Positions 11,274 to 21,348 of a stretch of 64,000 nt of DNA are shown here, in pieces (within the stretch, counting starts at the first letter, position 1; the number at the start of each line of letters is the position of its first letter). The position numbers and the translations under genes were made by a program. Under the pieces are notes generated by a model. That model searched no databases and was not told where the DNA came from. It saw nothing but the letters and a program-made list of their open reading frames with translations. The DNA is from Paracamarosporium sp. OC-R06-R3. Taxonomy: Eukaryota; Ascomycota; Dothideomycetes; Pleosporales; Didymosphaeriaceae. The DNA lies in NCBI GenBank assembly GCA_019828545.1, contig JACVRA010000160.1, positions 125,163 to 189,162 on the forward strand, written 5' to 3'.

Positions 11274-13113
11274 ATGGCTGGACGCGAATTTGCTAGAGAG
11301 GCACCCGACCCTCTCGAGACGGCGCACATGGTCAACACTCTTTACAAGGCGGCGCACCGGCTGGGTAAACGCCTGGAGTGTGCAGCCGACAAGCTTGAAG
11401 ACGAGAAGAGTAAGTCGACTCGACGCCGCACACGGGTAGAGGTGGACTAATCGCATTCCAGTTGTCGAAGAACCACTATGGAAGAGCCTTACTTTTCACC
11501 ACTTCGGTCTAATTCTGTCGGCGACATTCGGTGCGCTCGCAGTAGCCATAGCTTTTTTCCTGATCCTGCGGCATGCGACACACTACTTGAAACCATATGA
11601 ACAGAAGCAGTATGTATATTCCTACTGCTAGCAGGAATATAGCTGACTATGGCAGTATCATACGTATCCTGCTCATGATACCTATTTACGCCGTTGTTTC
11701 GTTTTTGAGCTACCTCTATTACCACAAAGCCGTATACTTCGAGGTTCTACGTGACTGTTACGAAGCATTTGCCATTGCCAGTTTCTTCACGCTCATGTGC
11801 CACTACATCGCGCCCAATTTACACGAACAAAAGGAGTATTTCCGGAACGTGCAGCCAAAGAATTGGGTGTGGCCGTTGACGTGGATGCAAAAGTGCACGG
11901 GTGGTGAGAACAAAGGTTGGCTGCGCAAACCGCGAAGTGGGCTCACCTGGTTCAACGTAGGTTTCTCTAGAGAGGAAGTGTGCTATATCCTGACGCCCAC
12001 TAGGTTGTTTGGTTGAGCATTTTCCAATACTGCTTTATCCGTCCGTTCTTTACCGTCGTTGCAGTCGTCACCCAGCACTTCGGCCGTTATTGTCAGAGCT
12101 CCAAAGATCCACGTTTCGCATACATTTGGGTTGCCGGATTTGAAGCCGTCTCCGTCACCATCGCCATGTATTGCTTGATCCAGTTCTATATCCAACTCAA
12201 AGAGGACCTTGCACCCCACCGACCTTTCATGAAAGTGCTTTGCATCAAACTCGTTATTTTCTTCTGCTTTTGGCAGAGCTGGATCATCTCTCTCTTGACT
12301 GCCGACAGCGGCCCTCTTAAAGCGACCAAGAAGATTGCTGGACCTGACCTAAGAATCGGTATTCCGTCAATGCTTACATGTGTTGAGATGTCGATCTTCG
12401 CGGTCCTGCACCTGTTCGCGTTCCCTTGGAAACCATACGATCTTGGACGGCGCCATGAGCCTCTTCCGCAAGCTGGTGAAGAACCGGTCCCTGAAACACC
12501 CAAGACGTACGCTCACGGCCCCGCTCGCGCTCTGATTTCTACTTTCAATCCCTGGGATATTGTCAAAGCTTGTGGACGTGGCTTTCGCTGGCTTTTCGTC
12601 GGTGCAAGACATCGCACGAACGATCCTTCGTACCAAACGAAGCTCGACCCTCTATCGAGCCAGGATACAGGATACCATAGCGGGCCTACCTTTGCCGGAA
12701 ATGGAGAGGCTGCAACTGAAATTGCATTAGACAAGGAAATAAGCGTACAACGGTCTGATCACTCTGATCGTGCTGGCCTTCTGTCGAATGCACAAGCTAA
12801 TCCGACTTTGTCGAGACAGGAGTCGGATCCGTATAATCGCACGGACAACCGATATGGGAACCCATACGGCCATTCCCCGGTTGCGACGCCCGGAAAGGAA
12901 TACGGCGTAGCATCTCCGGATATGCAATCACAGTCATACTTTGACCATCAAGATACATCGTATCGTCCAGCGCCACACCATCAACCTCCACAGCCGACGT
13001 ACAGCAACAACAACCAAACCTGGGATATGTTTGGCGGTGTCAGCGGACAGAACCAAGGACTTCCCAGGAGCCACCCTCCTCCCAGAAACCAAACCCCAGA
13101 TGGGTTCATTTGA
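11274..13113 (+). CDS. TMEM184 / organic-solute-transporter-alpha family (DUF300) membrane protein
   Basis: Multi-pass membrane protein of the Ost-alpha/TMEM184 family; cellular role in fungi poorly known. Exons 11274-11409, 11462-11609, 11656-11956 and 12004-13113 give 564 residues, all introns GT-AG. The join EQK-HIIRILLMIPIYAVVSFLSY restores the conserved family block across the second intron. The segment with FEVLRDCYEAFAIASFFTLM is the family signature helix, and the third junction gives WFNVVWLSIFQYCFIRPFFT. About seven transmembrane helices lie in residues 50-340. The remaining roughly 220 residues are polar, Ser/Pro/Gln-rich and presumably cytosolic, as in fungal homologues. Confidence 0.92.
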
Positions 13114-13675
13114 ATGGAGCCTGTATCTCTAACTTAATTTTCTTTAGCGTACAGCCGCTGCGCTTGACTTGTTTGATGTCGGCTCTATTGCATTGCAGGC
13201 GTTTCGGAGGACTTAGTTTTTAGGAAGGCTCGGATTGCATTTGGATACCCTCATGAGGATTGTTCGGGCTGTCAGTCCTCGGTATGACTGTTCGGATAGA
13301 ATGTAGGATTATGACAACATCGTCTTGAGCATTGGAGTTGAGGATATCTGTAAACATGAAAACTGATATGCTTTGCATTTGTATGCCTACCTCAAACCGG
13401 ACCGCCTCATGTAGATCGTTGTGGCACGCAGCGTGGCTTGCCTCGCACGCTAATGCACGCCCAGCCGTTAGCGTGCCCTTCACGCGCTGCCCCAGCTTTG
13501 TACTTTCACGACGTCGCGCTGCACCCGGCGCAAGCCTGAGCTTGCTCCACACGTCTGTTGACTTCGCCTTTACATTCTTCCCCACCTTGCATCTTTTGCT
13601 ATTCGAGCGGCTCTTTTGCTTACATGCGACTCATTTGATACCAAGAGAACCTGCTCTCGGATAGCGACTGCGACG
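13114..13675. other. Intergenic region, promoter of the SAP-domain gene
   Basis: No gene. The last 250 bases before the ATG are pyrimidine-rich on the + strand (TTCTTCCCCACCTTGC and similar), as is common in fungal core promoters. Confidence 0.55.
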
Positions 13676-15631
13676 ATGTCCGACTACAACAAAGAAACCG
13701 TCGCAAAGCTGCGCCAGCTGCTCAAGGACAGGAGTATTCCCAGCACGGGCTTGACGAGGAAAGCGCAGATTATTGAGAGACTAGAGGAATGGGATGCGCA
13801 GAATGCGGCTGAAGGCGAGTCTGAGGGTGCGTCGGCGGTAGCACAAGGCGAAGAGGAGGCAGAGGCAGCAGGTGCGTTACAGGCATGCGTGTACAGTGTT
13901 CGGGAAACGCTTGCTAATACAACTGCAGAATCTGCGCCTGGAGAAGCACCTCCGGAGTTCCCCGAACCTCAAGACGAAGCTCCAGCAACCGCGGCGAGCC
14001 CAACTACGATAGATCAATCCACAGAGGCGACCGAAACTGTGGCGGCAACAAGCGCTACAGAGTCCGTAAAGGAGGAAACCGCGCCCGAGGCTCAGGAAGA
14101 AACCGCCACAGACAGCACGCTACAAGAAGACCCACCACAGCCAGCTGCAGAAGCCGCAGAGCGGGCACAGATACCGACCGAGTCGCACGCGACCGACTTC
14201 GCAAAACCCATCCGGACTCCTTCCCCTTCGCCAGACGAAAAACAGTCAGTCGAGAAACCAGAGCTCCTCCCTATACCCGAACGGTCAACGACCACGACTG
14301 CCGACGCCTCCAGACTGAATACTGAAGAGCTCGAGGCTGATACTAAGAAGCGCAAGAGGAGGAGTCTCACGCCTGAACTGTCGGCACAGGAGGTGCGTGC
14401 GAAGAAGCCAAAGCCGAGTGACGATGCTGTGCACGAGGTTCGTCCGGCCAAGGACGAGGATACTGTCATGGATGCGAGGCCACCAGAGGAAGCAGAGAAG
14501 GAGCTAGACGAGAAGGCTGTAGAAGATGAGTTTGCCAGTGGGCGCCAGCAAGACCAGCCAGAAGATTCAGAGGCAGGCACGATGCAAGCCCCGGACGCAG
14601 ACCTCCCAGACAAGAACGAGAAAGCACCCCGCTACCGCGAGCTCCTCAAGCCAGCCTCCGAAACACCACCAGCCAATGTACCGACAGACATACCAGGCGA
14701 CCGCTCCATATCCCCGGCCCTCCACTCTGCAACACCATCTCTGTACATCCGCAACTTGATGCGCCCCTTACGGCCAGAACCCCTCCGCGCGCACCTCGTA
14801 TCTCTCGCCTCACCTCCCTCTACCGATGCAGACCCAGACATCATATCATCCCTCTTCCTCGACAGTATGAAGACCCATGCCCTTGTCACCTTCGCAAATA
14901 CCACGGCCGCATCGCGCGTTCGAGCTTCTCTGCACGGCACCATCTGGCCACCCGAAGGAAACAGGAAAGATCTCTGGGTAGACTTCATCCCAGAAGACAA
15001 ATGCTCATCCTGGATCCAACAAGAAGAAGACGCCATAGCTGCCGAAAAAGAAGCTCGCGGCGCCGGCCGGCCCATCCCCGCCAAAAAATTCGAAGTCGTC
15101 TACGATCCGGACGACCAAAATGGAGGCTACATCGCCATCTTCCAAGAAGTCGGCGCCGGAGCCCTAGCCTTCAACCCGCCCAAGGGCCCCCGCCGCACAA
15201 GCACCGCTCACCACCAAGAAGCGCCCACGGCCCGCGGCGCCGCACCTGCCCCAACCCAAGAAACACGTCAACACGCAGAAAATAGCTTTAAGACCTTGGA
15301 TGAACTCTTCGGTTCCACGGCGGCAAAGCCAAAACTCTACTTCCTCCCTGTCTCAGACGAGCGCGCGGATGCCAGAAGGAGAGATCTGGATGCTGAAACG
15401 AGCCGATACTGGACGCCTGAGGAGAAGCGGAAGGGTCGCGGTATCCAGGCGAGTAGGCTGGATCAGAAGGCGAGGTTTACATTTGACGAGGAGGACCGTG
15501 TGATTGAGGCAGGGGGAGACTTTGGGCCGTGGACGGAGGCGGGAGATTTCCGGGGTGGGAGGGGAGGAGGTGGAAGAGGTGGGTTCAGGGGGAGAGGAAG
15601 AGGCGGCGGTGGATGGAGGAGCGGGCCTTGA
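13676..15631 (+). CDS. SAP-domain, Acinus-like RNA-binding protein
   Basis: Probable nuclear RNA-processing factor related to Acinus of the ASAP/PSAP exon-junction-associated complex. The start at 13676 begins an SAP domain (ETVAKLRQLLKDRSIPSTGL, about residues 5-40). The middle is acidic and disordered with a KKRKRRS basic stretch. Residues about 336-435 look like a degenerate RRM (SLYIRNLMRPLRPEPLRAHL to DLWVDFIPED). TLDELFGSTAAKPKLYFLPV (about 521) resembles the RNPS1-SAP18-binding motif of Acinus. The C-terminus is an RGG tail. A 57-nt segment (13872-13928) has GTGCGT, a GCTAATAC branch-like site and CTGCAG. It is read here as an intron, giving 632 residues; because it is 3n and stop-free, retention would add 19 residues. 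Confidence 0.85.
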   Translation: MSDYNKETVAKLRQLLKDRSIPSTGLTRKAQIIERLEEWDAQNAAEGESEGASAVAQGEEEAEAAGALQACVYSVRETLANTTAESAPGEAPPEFPEPQDEAPATAASPTTIDQSTEATETVAATSATESVKEETAPEAQEETATDSTLQEDPPQPAAEAAERAQIPTESHATDFAKPIRTPSPSPDEKQSVEKPELLPIPERSTTTTADASRLNTEELEADTKKRKRRSLTPELSAQEVRAKKPKPSDDAVHEVRPAKDEDTVMDARPPEEAEKELDEKAVEDEFASGRQQDQPEDSEAGTMQAPDADLPDKNEKAPRYRELLKPASETPPANVPTDIPGDRSISPALHSATPSLYIRNLMRPLRPEPLRAHLVSLASPPSTDADPDIISSLFLDSMKTHALVTFANTTAASRVRASLHGTIWPPEGNRKDLWVDFIPEDKCSSWIQQEEDAIAAEKEARGAGRPIPAKKFEVVYDPDDQNGGYIAIFQEVGAGALAFNPPKGPRRTSTAHHQEAPTARGAAPAPTQETRQHAENSFKTLDELFGSTAAKPKLYFLPVSDERADARRRDLDAETSRYWTPEEKRKGRGIQASRLDQKARFTFDEEDRVIEAGGDFGPWTEAGDFRGGRGGGGRGGFRGRGRGGGGWRSGP

Positions 15632-16226
15632 GCATGTGGAGTGGACTGAGCTGAGGAATGAGTGCATTGATTTGCACTGCAATGTGAAGTAAGGACGTGA
15701 ATGGACGGCTTGCCTTGGCATACCTCACGGCTTGCATATCCGTATGATACCTCCCTGTATATTACAAAACATGCTATCCAAGCATCCGAATAAACGTGTA
15801 TACTTTTAACAAGAGCCTCAATCCCATCTATCTACGGACCCTGCTAGCACACCACGTACATATAATACAATAAGACACAACACAACACAACACGCCCAAG
15901 AAAACACACATTCTCTCTCTCTCGCTCTCACCAATCAAACTAATATACTCATTTATCCAATACCTATATGAAACAGCGCGAGCGAGTGCGCGCGCGTGCG
16001 TGCGTATATGGCCAGCCCGCCCGCCAGCCAACCAGCCAGCCACCCGAACCAGCCAGTCAAACCAAACCAAACACCAAGCAACCAAGCACCCAAGAACGGA
16101 AAGAAAAAAAAAGAAAAAAAAAAAGAGAACTCCACAAATGCAAGTCATGCGTATCCACCCGTCCGTCCGTCCGTCCACCGACCGACCGACCAACCGATCA
16201 ACCCATCCGTACATACAAACAAACAT

Positions 16227-16255
16227 GCAAAGCAAAGCAAAGCAAAGCAAAGCAA
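16227..16255 (+). repeat. GCAAA microsatellite (about 6 units)
   Basis: Perfect five-base repeat within the microsatellite patch, followed directly by three GCTCAA units. Confidence 0.9.
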
Positions 16256-16545
16256 GGCTCAAGCTCAAGCTCAGCGAGTACAAACTAAACTAGCGCTCCA
16301 CCCAGGAGAGAAAGGGAAAAAAAGGAAAAGGGAATGGAAAAAGGAGAGAAAAAGGAGGGAAGGAGGGTGTTAAACAAGTGCGTTGAAAAGTAAGTAGGTA
16401 CGCAACGCAACGCAACGCTCGGGTATCGCGAATTGCTGGGACGAATTCCACGCGGTGTGGGCCATGGGGGGCGGGGGTGGGTGGGTGGGTAATCAGACAT
16501 GTGCTGTGCTGTCCTGTCCGCGCATCCCTCACTTTATGCAAAAAG

Positions 16546-16546
<1 letters not shown>

Positions 16547-16585
<39 letters not shown>

Positions 16586-16586
16586 G
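16547..16586 (+). repeat. TCTG tetranucleotide microsatellite (10 units)
   Basis: Ten perfect TCTG units, the longest simple repeat in this patch. It lies about 40 bases beyond the stop codon of the LAM gene and so probably within its 3' UTR. Confidence 0.95.
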
Positions 16587-16627
16587 AGATTCCACCAGAC
16601 GCTCTCTCGGTAAACCAAAAACAAACA

Positions 16628-19600
16628 CTACGTCTGCTCCTCGCGCGGGCTACGCGTGCCTGTCTCCCTCTCGCGCCTGATAGCGCCCTTGAGCGCGCTC
16701 AGCTTCTCCTCGGTCGTCCTGATGGCCTCGTCGATCTGGCGGTCCTTGATGCCCTCGGCGACGAGGCGGCTCTGCATGTCCTGGCCCTGCAGCATGCGTC
16801 CCTCGGCAACGGAGCTGTGGACGCGGTCCAGCGCGACGCGCTCCTCGAGCCACTTCCACAGCTCGGCTTCTTCTGAGCGCCAGATCTGCTCGTAGGCTAC
16901 CTGCCGCTGGGCGAGCGAGAGGTGTGCGTGCGGCCCGACGTGCGCGGCGGGCGAGCGGAAGAACCACGAGTAGATGAGGAGGGCACCGAGGATGAGGACC
17001 ATGTTTTGCGTTGTGAAGAGGATGTCGAGGAGGCTGACGAGAGGACCAGGAAGGAGGCTGCGGAGAGGGTCCAAGGGGCCCCAGCTTGGCTCTTTGGGCT
17101 GCACGGCTGCTGGTGCTGCGGCTGGTGTTAATGCGGCGCCTGAGTCGTCTGCGATTTGTGTCTTTGAACGTTTCTTTCCTTTGCCGGGTTTGCCGGGCGC
17201 TTTTGGAGCAGCGTTCCTAACGACTGCTGTGCGCAGTGCGGCGCTGAGGCTTGTGGCGTAGGTCATTTGGCCATCGTTCGCACCCTTTTCGATCGGACCT
17301 AGATGAAGTCAGTATACCAGGAGCAAAACGTGTTAGGGTACAAGTGGCTTTGACTCACCCTTGAGCCAACTCTTCCCACTCCATTCCACAGCAAATGTCA
17401 TGAGGAGCCGTGTGCTATTGTTAGGTCCCCACGAGAGACAGTATCTCGTCTTTACCAAGAACACGTTGCCGCTTGGCACATCCGGAGTCTGCGTGCTGCA
17501 AAGCACAGTGACGGCCTTTTCTAGATTGTACTGCTCCACTGTCGAAGTAATATTACACCTAGTCTTGCTAGGTCCAATACCACCACCAAGCGGCTTGGTG
17601 TACGAGAAACTCATGGATTTGTGGGTGTCGTCCAATCCCTTCCCGTCATCTTCAAGCTGCAGATCGGTTGATTTCTGGTCTTCAATCAACCATTTGCGCA
17701 TGAAGGCACCGGAAGCAGGGCCAAACATGAGGCTGTAGACCTTGCCGAGAGGTGCGGGAATAGTCGTATCTATGAGGAGCTTGTCGTAGTGCTGATCGTT
17801 GTCGCCACAGTCAGTGGGCCCATGAGTTGCAGCACCCGGGAAGTCTTGAACAGCCGGTGCAGCACTTGCTACAACTTCAGTGCTGTCGATAAGTTTCGCA
17901 GACCCGCCGCTGACGGCTTGTGCAACGGTAGCGCTTGCTTTGCGGCTGTCGCCATTTATAGACTCGCGCTCACTGCCGGCAACGCTTCCTTCACCGGCTT
18001 CTGTAAAGCTACCAATGCCGTCCTCTTCCTCATCCTCATCGTAGACTTCATCTTCAGAGTCCTGATCCGACCCTTCATCGCTAGCCACAGATTCAGCTTT
18101 TTCTGTCTTGTCGCCCGTTCCTGATCCGTCGAGGGCAACACCATTGAGCGATGATTTCAGGTTGGGATGCGAAATTTTCCATATTCCAATAATCAAATCG
18201 TAGGTCGAGTCTCTAGTAAGGAAAGACGCAAAGACGTTGCGCGCGTGTAGGGTTTGTATCACAATTGCGTTTGGGAACACAACTGCAGTCGACTTCTTCT
18301 CCACAGAAACAACTTCGTCGAAACTAATCACCAAGTTCGTCACCCAACCGAGAATATTGCTTGAAAAACATAAGTGACCCTCTGACACGTACAGGCGCCC
18401 TTGCAACAAGATTTCTTTCTGAAGGGCGGCACTATAGTCTTCGATTAAATAGTCGTCTTCGGGAACACTTTTGAATAAAGCGTGGAAATCTTTGTTCCGT
18501 TTTGACGAAGCAACAGCAAACCCGGTTCCATTGAGGCGTTGTCCGCTCAGGGAGACTTGCGGTGCCAAGGTGTGCGTGCTAGCGCCAATCGCAGCGGCTA
18601 TTGTGTTCCCAGTGGTGGCGGAGCTCCCTCTGTGCCGTCTTCTTCGTCCACCACTGATGCGACTCCGAATGCTGCCTTGCCGCTGCATAGAGGTCGAAGC
18701 TGGAGAATCAGAAACCTCTGCTTGCCGTGGTGGAGACATGGCACCAGCGGATGCTGTAGTTAGCCCTGATGTTGCGGTGAGCGACCGTGGACGGTCACCA
18801 TTGACATTTATCGATGGCTCTGCAGCATATGCAGCCGACACCGCTTGCGCTGCAGCCATGTCTGCTGCCCTCGCCGAAGCCTCGTCAGACTTCAGAGGTA
18901 AATTTGTCGCAGAGGACATGGGACTTGGTTCTGAACTATCAGAGATCCCAAGATGAGCCAAACTCAAGTTTCCAGAGCCAAGGGTCTCTACGGCAAGTCT
19001 TCGCTTTTCAGTTCCAGAGCCTTCGATTGGCTGCGCGCTTTCAGGCACAATGACCTCCTCTCCGCCCGTCTCTTCAAATTTCTTGTCGTCGACTTTTTGT
19101 TGCGTTGCGGTTTTGTTCTTGTTCTGGGCGGCGCTGTTGGCGATGGTAGTGCTCAATGTATTAGCCGCGTTCTGTGCTGCTGAAAAGACAGAGGAGAAGA
19201 ATCCGCTGGGAGACTGAGGTGGGACAGCAGTACCACCGGGGGTCTTAGCTTCCTCGATTGTAGGCGTTAGTGGCGCGGTGATAGAATTAGACAGTTTACT
19301 AGGGGGATTTGTGGCTGAGCGGGCTCGTCTGTGCGATATCATATTACCCGAGGGTGAGACGACCACGTTCGGGTTTGACTGCGTAGAACCGTGCTTACCC
19401 CCGTTCTTTAGACCTGAGGCTGATGCAGGGGAAGCAGGTCGGGCATCTGTTGGTGTCGGAGGGGTCACTAGGGTGGTGGGTGCATCGACCAGATTTGGTG
19501 GGGTCGCAGGGATCTGGGTGATGATGGGTTGGGGGCTAGGTTTCGGCAACGAAGAGGTAGACTGAGTGTCTCTGCCTTGGTGTATCTGTGGCGGGGACGC

Positions 19601-20746
19601 CTGGAGCTCAGTATCATCTGCAATTCTAGTGTCCCGCTTCTTGCCTCCGAAAAGCGCCCCAAGACCTCCACTGGTGCTCGGACGTGCAGCCTCGGTTGTG
19701 TCGGACGGCGGCTTTGGAGACGTCGACCTCCGTGTAGGCACAAATGCTTCCTTGAGCTTATTCACAGGTGAAGCGCCCCGCTTGGCGGAAGCGACGTCGA
19801 TGGTCTTAGCGTGTCGTGGGGTTGGCGGCTCCTCGGAGGAAGCGGTAGAGTCTATAAGGGTTGTTTCAGACTGTGCAACAGAATCGAGCGTTTCGGAATT
19901 GATCAAGGGCGAAGAAAGCGTAAGATAGCCGGCGTGAGAGTGATGTGGTGATATGCCAGGCCGCACCGGAGAGCTACCATGTGTTAGCGGGGCCGCGCAA
20001 GCCGGATGCACAGGGCGCAAAACAAAGCAACAGCGGGTACAAATGCCCAGGCGCTGCGAAGGATGAAAGAATTGAAAACATAAACGAGTGTCTCTTTGGG
20101 AAATGCTTGCGGTGACGATGTGGGGAAGTCGAACAGGGCGAGAACGCTGTTGGCGAGACGTGTCCAAGCTCCCACCAAGCTACCAGCGTCTTGCCCTTGG
20201 CCTTCGCGCGAGACGCACCTGGGACGGTTTCTGGGGCTTCAAACGGGAAAGGGGTCGAAAACAGAACGGAGACACTTACGGCTCTGCATCCGAGTCCTCG
20301 GTCAGGAGGCTGCTCGCGACGCTCTTGTGGAGACCCAATGATTCCTCGCTCTGGAACCGTGGGTCGTCATCGGGAGCCTTGATGGTGGGCATGTCCGGTA
20401 AAGGCGGCACGTCTTGATCCAGCTCTCCTGGCGGGATGTCGTCCTGCACGGATTTGCGGCGCGACTTGCGGCCTTTGAAGAGTTTGGATATCTTGCGGCG
20501 GTGCGACGACGTCTCACTATTTGCGTCCTCGGAGCCGCGACTCTTCCTGCGGTCCAATGCACCGTCGCCGGAGCCCTGCATGTCGCTGCCCGCATCGCCG
20601 TGACCGTCACTGCTCGCGACAGATGTCGCAGAGGAGCTGACGTTGCCTTTGGAGACGACGCGGTTCACGGGCGCCGCGAGCGAGTTGTCTCTGCTGTTTT
20701 TGCCCATGGATGACGTCGTGCTGCGGGCGCGATCGACGGCAGCCAT
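16628..20746 (-). CDS. LAM-family sterol-transfer protein (GRAM + VASt + transmembrane)
   Basis: Membrane-anchored protein of the Lam/Ysp2/GRAMD1 family, which moves sterol between the plasma membrane and ER at contact sites. Exons 20746-20280, 19973-17359 and 17298-16628 give about 1250 residues. The introns are 306 and 60 nt. The second junction rebuilds the conserved end of the VASt domain, GKSWLKG-PIEKGANDGQ, which shows that the C-terminal part belongs to this gene. Order: a long disordered Ser/Pro-rich region; a GRAM domain about 648-755 (ALQKEILLQGRLYVSEGHLC); an acidic linker; a VASt domain about 882-1055; a single transmembrane helix about 1125-1141 (NMVLILGALLIYSWFF); a coiled-coil tail. 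The domain order matches yeast Lam2/Lam4, but there is one VASt domain rather than two. Confidence 0.93.
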
Positions 20747-21348
20747 TGTGAGGGATTGCTGCTGGCACTACTGGCCGAGTGCGCAAGGGATGTGCTCGAA
20801 ATGTATGTAACGAATGGGCTACCATGCACACATGGCGTTGGAACCAAGGAGGTCGGCACGACTTGGTGGGTTTGCGGCTTGCGTGGACTCGGGGACGTGC
20901 GAGGGCGTTTGGTTCTTTTCAACCGCGGTGAAGAAGGGTCGTTGGGTGTAATGTTCAGGGTCCCCTGATCTGGGGCAAAGAGGGTGGTATGCGGCGCTGT
21001 TGCGGGGAAGCCAATGTAGCTATCGATGACGGGTAATGGATGGGGGCCGCTCCTGAGGGTCGCGAGGTGAGGGCAAAGGTGCAGCGTAGGTGCAGCGAGT
21101 AGCAAGTAGCGAGCAGCGAGCAGCCAGAGGGGACGAGAGAAGGTTGTTCGAGGCAGCTCGGGCTTGTTCAGGCACATCAGCACCGCACCAGCGTCGAGGG
21201 ACTCAGCCTCGCTGTGCCGCGTGCAAGTGCATGATCGTCATCATGGGTGGCGCGCACCGGACCCTGGCCTAGTCGCGAACCACGCCGTCACACCCACGCC
21301 CGCTGCCACCGACATTCACTGCTCTCTGCTCCGCGACATGCGCCCACG
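20747..21348. other. Divergent promoter region
   Basis: About 600 bp between the ATGs of the LAM gene (-) and the MIT-domain gene (+). It includes a GTAGCGAGCAGCGAGCAGC-like direct repeat near 21100-21125. No coding sequence. Confidence 0.6.

Larger units (their letters stand above)
15632..16627. other. Convergent intergenic region rich in short tandem repeats
   Basis: Between the 3' ends of the SAP-domain and LAM genes. From about 15880 to 16590 many unrelated simple repeats follow one another: CACAA-like runs, CT runs, CAGC/CCAGC runs, A-rich tracts, CCGT and GACC runs, GCAAA, GCTCAA, CGCAA, GGGT and TCTG. No gene is supported. The open frames here are repeat translations. Confidence 0.7.

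Noticed and set aside
16628..17266. Separate small membrane-protein gene next to the LAM gene
   Set aside because: The splice 17359/17298 rebuilds the conserved end of the VASt domain, so this is the LAM C-terminus.
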